Assembly: GCA_016946835.1 (NCBI GenBank)
Contig: JACVTC010000713.1
Coordinates: 1-10,000, forward strand
Length of the DNA: 10,000 nucleotides
Source: Neocallimastix lanati (nom. inval.)
Lineage: Eukaryota > Neocallimastigomycota > Neocallimastigomycetes > Neocallimastigales > Neocallimastigaceae
Reading direction: 5' to 3'
Shown here: in pieces, positions 1 to 7,243 of the stretch
How positions within the stretch are numbered: the stretch's first letter is position 1
Layout of the letters: every line of letters begins with the position of its first letter
Translations under genes and position numbers: made by a program
Notes under the pieces: generated by a model
Databases searched by the model: none
What the model was told of the DNA's origin: nothing
What the model saw: only the letters and a program-made list of their open reading frames with translations

Positions 1-2
1 GT

Positions 3-736
3 GATAAATTAACCAAAATGATACACTTGATAGGATTTAAACATGTACCCAATGCTAACGAGACTGCTGACGCGTTCCTAAGGGAAATTTATGGGCTGCA
101 TGGATTTCCTAAAGTCGTTACTACCGATAGAGGAGTCCAGTTTACAAGTCAAATATGGAAGTATTTACTCGAGTTCTTCAGAACTGAAGTCAACTATGCT
201 ACCACGAGTCACCACGAAACAGTAGGCCAAGTTGAGAGGAACAATGTCTACGTAGAAACTTATTTACGGTGCTTTGTTGGAACCTATGATGATGAAAGCT
301 GGATGGACTACCTATTATTAGCAGAATTCTATTATAACAATTCTATTCACGCTTCTACTCAACAATCTCATTCCTTACCTTGTATAACTACCAGGTGCAC
401 AACTCCCCAAAACAGCAGATCTAGTTCACTCGTTAGGCGAGGCAAAGATGATCGATAGCTTTGTACATAACTTAGGAAACCTCAAACACATTCTTGAAAT
501 AGCACAAACAAGATACCTGGACAAGGCCAGAACTGATAATTATCCCAAGGTATAGACTGTTGGATAAGGTGTGGTTAAAGAAGCCAGAGAATTATGACGC
601 ATTACCCTTTTACAAGTTAACAACAAGGAAAGTATGGGCTCCCAAGTATGACTCCCCCCCTTCCCCCCTTGTATTTATTATTATTAGAAAAGATACTAAA
701 GTAACTGAGAGGTTTACTCTAGTACTATATATTTAA
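3..736 (+). pseudogene. Ty3/gypsy-type retrotransposon integrase fragment (pol 3' end), frameshifted
   Basis: This is the 3' end of a pol polyprotein gene; the integrase would insert element cDNA into nuclear DNA. The frame is already open at base 3 (DKLTK before the ATG at 18), so that ATG is internal and the gene runs off the left edge. Visible core motifs are TDRGVQFTS, holding the second catalytic Asp, and GQVERNN, holding the catalytic Glu in the place of the usual GQTERxN. WMDYLLLAEFYYNNSIHAST follows, as in fungal Ty3/gypsy integrases. The first catalytic Asp lies upstream of the window. The first frame ends at TAG 456-458, but the true continuation shifts to another frame at about 388 (open 388-552, TAG 553-555). 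It shifts again at 551 to a frame holding DKVWLKKPENY and TRKVWAPKYD, typical of the integrase C-terminal domain, and ends at TAA 734-736. A C7-TT-C6 tract at 654-668 interrupts that domain. The segment is far GC-richer than its flanks. The family is firm, and so is the pseudogene status. Confidence 0.9.
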
Positions 737-940
737 GAGAGAATTACTAGCATTTGGGTACATGATTTCATGTGTCCATGTAGATATATAGATATATTGT
801 AATAAATTGAAATCTTTCTGATATTTATGCATTTGTAAATGGTGCCAGTACGAATCTCCGAGTGTGGTATTTCGCCAAGTTGCATTTCGCCAAGTTGAAA
901 ATTTTTAAATAAATAAATAAAATTAAATATTATTAATTTT
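737..940. other. AT-rich 3' flank of the integrase relic; possible decayed LTR
   Basis: There is no open frame of note. A TATA-like stretch (CTATATATTTAAGAG, about 725-739) overlaps the end of the integrase frame, and an AATAAA-like word (AATAAATTG) lies near 801. A small perfect inverted repeat (ACATGA-TT-TCATGT) sits at 760-773. These would suit an LTR following pol, but no second LTR copy or TG...CA boundary can be seen in the window, so the LTR reading is a guess. From about 841 a GC-rich patch begins, and from 907 an (AAAT)n tract leads into the repeat unit at 941. Confidence 0.3.
869..898. repeat. 15-bp tandem duplication in a GC-rich patch
   Basis: Two adjacent copies of ATTTCGCCAAGTTG plus one base (C, then A) occupy 869-883 and 884-898. 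They sit in a GC-rich patch (about 841-898) inside very AT-rich DNA. The first 11 bases also occur inverted at 6004-6014. It could be the end of a longer minisatellite or part of a mobile element terminus. No function is visible. Confidence 0.8.
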
Positions 941-1124
941 GTTAAGAGTCATGAATTTATGGTTTATAAATATGTCAATTTTATTAATATATTTTATGAT
1001 AAAGAGTTACTAGCACTTAATTATTCTAAATTAAATGCTTTTATTAATGTATTGTGGCTTATACATTATTAATATTACAATATGTTTCAATACATTCGAT
1101 GTTTATTTTTCATACATTTCACAT
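941..1124 (+). repeat. Direct repeat copy 1 (start of a ~1.95-kb repeat unit)
   Basis: This copy matches 2889-3074 in the same orientation. By eye there are about ten substitutions and one 2-bp indel, roughly 94% identity. Both copies start with GTTAAGA(G/A)TCATGAATTT and end with CATACATTTCACAT; similarity stops abruptly on both sides. Its first ten bases, GTTAAGAGTC, are nearly the reverse complement of GACTCTTAAT at 2877-2886. The stretch 941-2886 can therefore be read as one unit with short inverted ends. There is no coding capacity. Confidence 0.85.
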
Positions 1125-1530
1125 ATTCTAACATATCCCTTTAAACCTAGTTATTCAATAATGAATAAATTGGCTTACTGGTGAATATGTGTATATAAAA
1201 TTATCCTATTTTTCAATATTAACTTGATATTATTAAACTATTATCTATTTCTATTCTAAATTATCCTTTAATTTTACATGAATAAAATATTTTTTATGTT
1301 ATATTAATTATTTAATTTAATTTAAATATTGCTAAAATAATTTCTTAAATATATTTATAATCTAATAATTTCCCCCTAAAACTAAGTATTTAATATTATT
1401 ACACCATTAATATTAGATGCATCTAAAACATCTCTTATAGTATATAGTTTATATATTACCATTTATATGATGGAAACCTTTCTCTTGAAGGGTGATATTA
1501 TACCATCTCAATTTGTGTGAATACCTCTTA
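1125..1530. other. AT-rich non-coding interior of the repeat unit
   Basis: No reading frame, RNA gene or clear repeat is visible here. The stretch belongs to the 941-2886 unit but lies outside the part that I can align with the inverted copy further right. A few GC-richer words, such as GATGGAAACCTTTCTCTTG near 1469, may be remnants of something older, but no protein can be read from them. Confidence 0.5.
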
Positions 1531-2841
1531 TATATTGGGTTTTACATCACTTTCAATTATAATCCGCTTTATTGATTAGCGTTAACTTTTATATATTTTC
1601 GCTTTGTAGTTTTAGCGATAACTATTAAAATAAATTGTTAATTATATATTGGTACACTTAATAAATCATAATCTTGGGGTATTAAAATTGATTGCATTTA
1701 TAATTAATTATATTATTCTAGTCATTTTAAACTTATTAGTAAATAATATAAATTGTTTCATAATTGATTAAAATTCAATCTTTCATTTAATTTTTTTTTT
1801 CTTTAAAATTAATTTTTGTTAATTTTCACTATTAAGCTATTTTATTCATTTCCAAGATAATATTATTTTTAAATAATTAGCTCAAAGAATCAGTTAAGCA
1901 ACTTTTCTTTAATACTTTATAATTTTTATTTTATTTTTCCTACTTTCCCCAAAAATCCAAAGTTCTAAAAGGATTTTATATATTTGGATTTTCTCATCAT
2001 TATAATATTAATTATAGAAGTTTAATAACTTAAAATATTTTTCAATTTGTTGATAGATAAACATCATCCATTTATATATAACTCATGGTTATATTTATTA
2101 TTTTATTATGCCTTTCATTACGAAGGTTTGTATTATGATTATATTGAATTAGTTATTATCTAAACTTATTTCACGCTATGTTTAATAATACTATTATTGC
2201 CAGAATGTACCCTAGAAATTATTATTCTATTATATTTCCCTTGAATATTTGGGATATTATATTTTAAATTATTTTGTATGGGATCTCTTACATATAGTCT
2301 CCTCCATTATTGTAGTTTATATTAATGTATACGAGCTTGATATGTATAAATATGGGTTAAAATAATTATACTTTAAATAATGTGTTTTGTTATTTAAAAG
2401 AATCATAAACTAATATATGATTGTTTAAATTTTCTTAATATATATTACTAAATTTTGTATTATATATTCATTGGGCGAAATAGTCTATCACATAGTAGAT
2501 TCCTTCATGTATAGATATATTATATTACTAATAGCCAAAAGTTTAATTGTTAAAATATCAAATTATAATTTCAATTAAGAGTCTCTAATATGAAAATATA
2601 TAATTTTCTTTTTTTTATACATTTATGCGTGCTTTTTCTTTATTAAATAAAAATTTTTATATTTTTGGAATTTTTCTTATCCTGCAATAACTTCATTTTA
2701 TCAATTGTGTTATATTTTACGTGTTTCTTCAAATTTTCAATCAGTTTTATTAGCTTTCCTAAAATTGACATAATGAGAAGCTTATATCATAATTTAAAAT
2801 TCAATTAAATTTTTTTTTTATGACATAATATTGTTTCCGGC

Positions 2842-2866
2842 AAAGATTCTTTTGCTAAGAATCTTT
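2842..2866. repeat. Perfect 10-bp hairpin
   Basis: AAAGATTCTT and AAGAATCTTT are exact reverse complements separated by the 5-base loop TTGCT. The hairpin lies just before the palindromic junction at 2877-2898. In the inverted arm the equivalent place, about 6862-6895, is no longer a clean hairpin. Confidence 0.8.
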
Positions 2867-2876
2867 TTGAGAGTTT

Positions 2877-2898
2877 GACTCTTAATCTGTTAAGAATC
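2877..2898. repeat. Palindrome at the junction of two repeat units
   Basis: GACTCTTAAT, two spacer bases, then GTTAAGAATC form a 22-base dyad with one mismatch and one wobble pair. The right half is exactly where direct repeat copy 2 starts (2889). The left half matches, inverted, the start of copy 1 at 941. The same 22-base dyad survives in the inverted arm at 6841-6862. I read this as the join between the end of one repeat unit and the start of the next. Confidence 0.7.
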
Positions 2899-3074
2899 AT
2901 GAATTTATGGTTTATAATTATGTCAATTTTATTAATATATTTTATTATATAGAGTTACTAGCACTTAATTATTCTAAATTAAATGCTTTTATATTAATAT
3001 ATTGTGGCTTATACATTATTTTTATTACAATATGTTTCAATATATTAGAAGTTTATTTTTCATACATTTCACAT
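2889..3074 (+). repeat. Direct repeat copy 2 (start of a second repeat unit)
   Basis: This is the same sequence as 941-1124, as judged by base-by-base comparison (about 94%). It starts at the dyad centre of the junction palindrome. The second unit cannot be followed beyond 3074, so it is truncated or was interrupted. An inverted, internally duplicated version is at about 6605-6850. Confidence 0.85.
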
Positions 3075-3667
3075 TTTTAAAGTAAATATTTAAATATTAA
3101 AAAAAAATTTTTGCATCTTTACAGATATATCTGTTTAAATAAATAAATAATTAAAAAATAGATAATAAACAATTAATAAATAATAAATAATAAAATAAAT
3201 AATAATAAACAGTATAGTAATAATTATAAAAGGATTGCCATTAATAATAATAATAATAAAAATAACTATTAAGATTATAAATAATAATTATTATTATTTA
3301 CAAATATATATATATAAATAAATTAATAAAAATAATATTAAAATAAATATAAATGAATAAAAATCATAAAATAAAAATTTTTATACTTTTATTAAAAAAT
3401 AAAATAATATCATAAATACTATATATCTATTAGTTACACTAAAATAAAAAAAAAAGGAATAATAAAAATAGAAAAGAATTAACAAATAAGATTTGAATAA
3501 TTAATCTTCATTTAAAATATATATAATTAAAAATATAAAATATTAAAATTAATCAACAAAATTTTTAATTAGAAACTTTTATTAAAAAAAAAATAGAGAA
3601 AAATCATGAAATTGAAATAAGCAAAACTAATAGAGGAAAAGAACAAATTATTTTAAACAAAAAATAA
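3075..3667. other. AT-rich low-complexity DNA before the MULE relic
   Basis: The stretch consists of A-rich sequence with AAAT and TAA microsatellites, for example (TAA)6 at 3242-3259 and mixed TAAA/TAATAA around 3137-3200. No open frame of note, RNA gene or longer repeat is visible. Any 5' end of the transposase gene before 3668 has decayed beyond recognition here. Confidence 0.6.
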
Positions 3668-3904
3668 AATTTTAATCTTTCATTCAAAAGGAAAGATTAT
3701 TATAAATGTACTGAATATAAAATAATATATAAATGTCCATTTTTCATTATTTTAAATAATGTGAATCAAATCTTTGAATATAATGACTCACATAATCATT
3801 TTGAAAATAAATTCGAAGCATATAAATCAATTATAAAAAATAAAATTAAAGGTGAAATTTCAAATAGTTCAATTCTTTTTAATGTAAATATAAAAACGAA
3901 AATA
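3668..3904 (+). other. FLYWCH-type zinc-finger segment of the MULE relic
   Basis: This 79-codon open stretch follows a TAA at 3665-3667 and ends at the double TGA 3905-3910. It reads FKRKDYYKC, then KCPF after eight residues, then NDSHNHFENK. The C-x8-C ... H-x-H pattern fits the FLYWCH/WRKY-GCM1 class of DNA-binding zinc fingers that often begin MULE transposases; both Cys and both His are kept. It presumably bound the element ends. A lysine-rich linker follows before the frame breaks. It has no ATG, so it is a fragment. Confidence 0.75.
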
Positions 3905-4563
3905 TGATGAAATTTCACATGATATGGATCTTATATACCCTGGACATAATTCAATTGAATCCCAAGTAACAAGAAATAGAAGAAAACAGCTACCTCCTGA
4001 TATAACAACATTTGATGAAATTCACAAATCATGATTTAATTGTTTTTTAATCTCCATTCTAAGCAGAATTATTTTCCAAAAATAAATATATTTTTGCGGA
4101 CGGCACATTTTATATTGCACCTATATTTAGTTATCAAGTATTCATAACTAAAACGTATGTTACAGAATTAAATTGTTTTTACACTACTTCCTTTTTTATA
4201 TTAAAAAATATTAAAAAAATAAAAAACAAACAACTTATAATATGAAGAAATAAAAAAAAAAAATTCTGATAAATATAATAGTATTGAATTACACCAAAAA
4301 TATTTCATTTCAATTTTGAAAAAGCCATATCTAATGCTGCAGAAAAAGATTTTCTTAATGTAAATATTAAATATTGTATATTACATTTTAAAAGAGTATT
4401 AAAAATTCAAAAAAAAAAAAAAAAGAACATAATTATGTTAATTTTTTGGAATTTTTAGAATATTTTAAAAAAAAATATTTAATTAGCTATAAAACTCAAA
4501 TTGGAATTATTATGGTAATATTGAGCATATTACAAAATAATATTTAGAATATTCTAATATATA

Positions 4564-4566
<3 letters not shown>

Positions 4567-4631
<65 letters not shown>
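4567..4631 (+). repeat. A65 homopolymer inside the transposase relic
   Basis: Sixty-five consecutive A residues lie between codons for NIYLK and TFFK, two pieces that would be close together in the transposase. The flanking frame is the same on both sides, so the tract would add about 21 lysines. It has expanded within former coding DNA and is not a poly(A) tail. The exact length may be unreliable in any sequencing method. Confidence 0.85.
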
Positions 4632-4632
<1 letters not shown>

Positions 4633-4878
4633 ATTTTTTAAAATCATAATAATTTCAAGAAGAAGAATCCAAATATTACATTGATTATGAAAGGAGAACT
4701 GTTGGAATTTTAATAAAAAAAAATTAATAAGGACTGAGGAAATCAATGCTTTAATTAAATATTACAAAAATATGAAAACTCTATTAATAAAAAAAAAAAA
4801 AAGGAAAGTGTTAAAAATGATTTCATTGAATTATGGTTGAAATGCTTAAATGATTTAAATATTCGAATTATTAATTAA

Positions 4879-5037
4879 TAATAAATTATTAAAAAATGAC
4901 AGAAAATTGACCAAATGAATTCTATCGTACATAATTATAATTCATTAATTGTTAAAATTATTTTAAAAGAGAATAAATAAATGAATACAATAATGATTAA
5001 AGTATTTTAATTCTTATTGGATTAGTTTAGCATAAGA
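4879..5037. other. AT-rich DNA after the transposase relic
   Basis: No gene is visible. A short readable stretch, SLIVKIILKENK, ends at a TAA near 4978 and could be a further scrap of coding DNA, but nothing else supports it. Confidence 0.4.
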
Positions 5038-5255
5038 ACATTAAAATATATTTTTATAATTAAAATTTTGTTATTATTTTTACAAAATATAAAAATATAC
5101 TGTTATAACTAAAAATTATTTTAATATATATATATATATATATATTTTACAAAATATTAAAATATATCTTTATAGTTAAATATATTTTAATTTAATATTA
5201 TAAATAATTATTTTATTACAATTTTACAAGATATTAGTATATATTTTTAATTAAA
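5038..5255 (+). repeat. Degenerate tandem repeat, about four units
   Basis: Related blocks starting with ACA(A)AATAT and continuing roughly AAAATATAYTTTATARTTAAA begin near 5038, 5082, 5149 and 5226, spaced 44, 67 and 77 bases apart. The spacing drifts, and an (AT)11 tract sits inside. This looks like an old, AT-rich minisatellite. Confidence 0.5.
5124..5145. repeat. (AT)11 microsatellite
   Basis: Twenty-two bases of perfect AT alternation. It is the longest dinucleotide tract in the window and able to form a cruciform. Confidence 0.9.
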
Positions 5256-5377
5256 TATTATAAATGTTATTTGTAATAATAATATTAAAATGATATTGAT
5301 TACTAAATAAAGTATTATAAAAACGTTTTAAAAAACATATTTTGAATTTTTTATTTATTTATTCATTCTTTTATATC

Positions 5378-5588
5378 AATGGGTTAGCTTATACTGGCCC
5401 CATTTCAAAGGGAAGTTACGAATTAGGGAAGCACTCCGAGAAATAGTACTAGAATAATTTTCATCAATTATATGTATGTCAAAGCTGTCCAGAAGGGACA
5501 ACATCTGCCTATATGGAAATGTGTGACTACCTCAATGTTGCCACTGCCCCTGAGGGGTGAAACCCAGGATGACATAAACCGGAAATAA
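5378..5588 (+). other. Isolated GC-rich island with small ORF and hairpins; unidentified
   Basis: About 210 bases stand out as much GC-richer than the DNA on either side, and they end in an A-rich tail (GGAAATAAAAAAAAATT). Two hairpins are visible: TGTCC-AGAAG-GGACA at about 5487-5501, and CCCC-TGA-GGGG at about 5547-5557. An ATG at 5472 opens 38 codons to TAA 5586-5588, including GQHLPIWKCVTTSMLPLPLR; the same frame is open without ATG from about 5430. Other frames are also partly open, for example WPHFKGKLRIREALREIVLE ending near 5456, so the coding frame is not certain. An abrupt island with an A-tail suggests an inserted retroposed fragment or SINE-like element, or a scrap of a normal gene. 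I do not recognise it. Confidence 0.45.
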
Positions 5589-5738
5589 AAAAAAATTAAT
5601 ACAAGTAATATCGCGATAAAATCAATTAAATGGAAGAAATTTTAATTTAATACTAATTTAAAAAATTTTTTCAACGTCTGGTCTCTCTCAAAAGTATTCA
5701 AAATATTCTCTTAGACTTTTCTGGATTGGACAAATTAA

Positions 5739-6358
5739 ATATGGTTTCAAATATATGAAATCTTTTATCAAAAGCAAATTGGTATCAGAAGATCGTCTAG
5801 CATGTTGTCCTTATTATGGAGAGAACAACAGAATACTTTTATGTCAAAAAAATTTGAAGAAATTGAACAACAATTCATTCAATTTGTTGATGAAAATTTA
5901 ATTAATTTTTCTCTGATTGTTCATGATAAATTTTTAAATATTCCTGATGACAAATCGGAAGATTTTGAATGCTAATATTAATTTTTATGTACTGTGTCTT
6001 CTTCTTGGCGAAATATAGTATATGAAATCTTAAAGATTGGTTCGAAGGAAAGAAGACTTTTTTTTAATAATATTTTTCAATCACTTTTTGATAGAGTCTT
6101 CTTTTCTTATTTCATATTTTGTTAAGGTTTATGGAATACCTAACTAATATTATGCTTATTATAATTAAAGACTTTTATACTATAATCAATGTATATTCCA
6201 TTAGACTTACCGTTGTTAAAAGCATCGAAGTCGAAACAATAAGACAAAGAAGAAATTCTGATACAGATTCGAATAATATTTTTTTTTTTCCATAAGAAAT
6301 AGTCATCGATGAATGTAAAGAGTTAGAGACCTTTTCATCCCCAAAATTCATAACATAG
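5739..6358 (+). pseudogene. Decayed coding sequence of unknown family
   Basis: One frame is open from 5739 (after TAA 5736-5738) to 5972. It has two stops six bases apart (5973-5975, 5979-5981), then is open again from 5982 to TAA 6123-6125. An ATG at 5802 gives a 57-residue product containing FEEIEQQFIQFVDENLINF and NIPDDKSEDFEC; the second part contains SSSWRNIVYEILKIGSKERR. A second frame then runs from ATG 6131 to TAA 6293-6295 and on to TAG 6356-6358, containing SIEVETIRQRRNSDTDSNN and IDECKELETFSSPKF. Such long openings with mixed, acidic and polar residues are unlikely by chance here. No signal peptide, zinc finger or catalytic motif is evident, and I cannot name the family. Overlapping frames around 5770-5890 and 6195-6235 also look protein-like, so the true frame in those parts is not settled. 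Confidence 0.5.
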
Positions 6359-6470
6359 TTTTAATATTAATGTAAAAAAAAAAAAATTTTTTCATATTTT
6401 TTATTTTCATCATGTATTTTTTTTTTTTTTTTTTAATATATATTAATACATAAATAAGGCTTATTACAGC

Positions 6471-6506
<36 letters not shown>

Positions 6507-6604
6507 TATATTAATATATAATAATAGTATTAATAATTATCATAATGATAATAATAATAATAATTGGAATATGTGAAATAGAAAAAATAACAGTTAAATG
6601 CGTT
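6359..6604. repeat. Homopolymer and microsatellite cluster (T18, A31, TAA/ATA)
   Basis: T18 at 6417-6434 and A31 at 6474-6504 flank a short spacer, followed by (ATA/TAA)n around 6516-6563. There is no coding frame. The cluster separates the 5739-6358 coding relic from the inverted arm. Confidence 0.8.
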
Positions 6605-6651
6605 AATCAAATGTAATAAAATATATTGTAATATAATTAATATATATAAAT

Positions 6652-6809
6652 CACAATGTATAAATATGAAAACACTTAGTTCATGAATAATTAAATTAGT
6701 AACTCTTTATAATATAGTTAATGTATAAGCCACAATGTATGAATATAAAAATCATTTAGTTTAAGAACAATTAAATGTTAGTAATTCTTTATAATTTTGT
6801 CAACTTTAT
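6652..6809 (-). repeat. 79-bp tandem duplication inside the right arm
   Basis: Two adjacent diverged units begin with CACAATGTAT(A/G)AATAT at 6652 and 6731. Each matches, inverted, the part of the direct repeats that reads GAGTTACTAGCACTTAATTA through TATTGTGGCTTATACATTA. The left copies carry this piece once each, so the duplication happened after the arms separated, or was lost on the left. Confidence 0.75.
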
Positions 6810-6840
6810 TTATATATTATATGATAAGGTGTACAGTCCT

Positions 6841-6862
6841 GACTCTTAATAGATTAAGATTC
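6841..6862. repeat. Junction palindrome, right-arm copy
   Basis: GACTCTTAAT, two bases, then ATTAAGATTC form a 22-base dyad with one mismatched pair. It corresponds to the palindrome at 2877-2898, showing that the unit-to-unit junction existed before the arms were duplicated. Confidence 0.7.
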
Positions 6863-7243
6863 TTATCTGACATTTAAAAAGATTATCATTTGCTGGACAC
6901 AATACTATATCAAAGGAAAAAAAAAAATGGAATTGTAAATTATGATATAATTTACTCATTATGTTAAATTTATGGAAGAGTAATAAAACTGATTAAGCAT
7001 TTAAAATATTCAAAATGATACAATTAAAGAAACTCGTAAAAAAATATATATATTATATAAATTGAATATAAAAATAAAATGGATATAAGAGATTTAATAA
7101 AATAAATAATAATAACAAAAAAAAAAAAAAAAAAATTTAATTAATCATAGAAAATTTAATGTAATAAAAATAAATTCATAAGTTAAATAAAATAAATTCG
7201 GTGTGATGTATACAATATGTAGTAAGATGATCACCATTTAAAT

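Larger units (their letters stand above)
1531..3074 (+). repeat. Left arm of a long, diverged inverted repeat
   Basis: The arm aligns with the reverse complement of 6605-8447. The best stretches are 1611-2110 against about 8360-7840, where CATAATCTTGGGGTATTAAA has a near-identical inverted partner and AAAAGGATTTTATATATTTG another. A second good stretch is 2740-3045 against about 7000-6605, for example ATCATAATTTAAAATTC against ATCATAATTTACAATTC. The middle (2116-2700) aligns only loosely, and the other arm is longer there. The arms look roughly 75-88% identical where they align. Outer limits are uncertain by tens of bases. The arm could be a long terminal inverted repeat of the MULE lying between the arms, or half of an inverted duplication. 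Confidence 0.75.
3668..4878 (+). pseudogene. Dead MULE-family DDE transposase with N-terminal FLYWCH-type zinc finger
   Basis: MULE transposases cut and paste DNA elements using an RNase H-fold DDE site. The relic reads through in pieces. 3668-3904 holds the zinc finger, and 3894-4034 holds RNRRKQLPPDITTFDEI. 4033-4245 holds SPF and FADGTFYIAP, with the first catalytic Asp at 4099-4101, then YQVFITKTYVTELNCFYTTS. 4288-4458 holds ITPKIFHFNFEKAISNAAEK and YCILHFKR. In HFNFEKA the expected second catalytic Asp is Asn (AAT, 4312-4314). 4422-4547 holds FLEYFKKKYLISYK. 4505-4684 holds NYYGNIEHITK, a candidate catalytic Glu (4547-4549), the A65 tract and TFFK. 4653-4724 holds FQEEESKYYIDYERRT, 4721-4803 holds RTEEINALIKYYKNM, and 4804-4878 holds NDFIELWLKCLNDLNIRIIN, ending at TAA 4876-4878. 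About 400 residues remain. At least seven frameshifts, several at A runs, and in-frame stops make it non-functional. No start codon can be assigned. It lies between two long inverted arms. Confidence 0.88.

Noticed and set aside
839-861. TGGTGCCAGTACGAATC looks like a retrotransposon primer-binding site (TGG start, complement of a tRNA CCA end)
   Set aside because: Its reverse complement does not fold as a normal tRNA T-arm and acceptor end, and it lies downstream of integrase, not after a recognisable 5' LTR.
2842-2890. Helitron 3' end (hairpin followed by CTRR)
   Set aside because: A good hairpin is present, but no CTRR-T follows at the usual short distance, and the unit seems to have inverted ends, which Helitrons lack.
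941-3074. The direct repeats as LTRs of a small LTR element
   Set aside because: There are no TG...CA ends and no polypurine tract or coding sequence between them. The short inverted ends and palindromic junction fit a tandem repeat unit better.
3075-3667. CRISPR-like or regularly spaced repeats in the TAA/AAAT-rich stretch
   Set aside because: These are simple microsatellites without unique spacers, and the DNA is eukaryotic.
4510-4746. A 78-codon minus-strand ORF with a long run of phenylalanine
   Set aside because: The Phe run is simply the reverse complement of the A65 tract, and the rest is antisense to the plus-strand MULE relic.
5378-5588. tRNA gene or hammerhead ribozyme in the GC-rich island
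   Set aside because: No cloverleaf can be drawn, the A/B-box-like words match poorly, and the hammerhead core CTGATGA...GAAA is absent.
6417-6504. T18 and A31 as arms of a designed or functional inverted repeat
   Set aside because: The AT-rich words next to each run are in the wrong order for a true inverted repeat. Both runs are ordinary homopolymers for this DNA.
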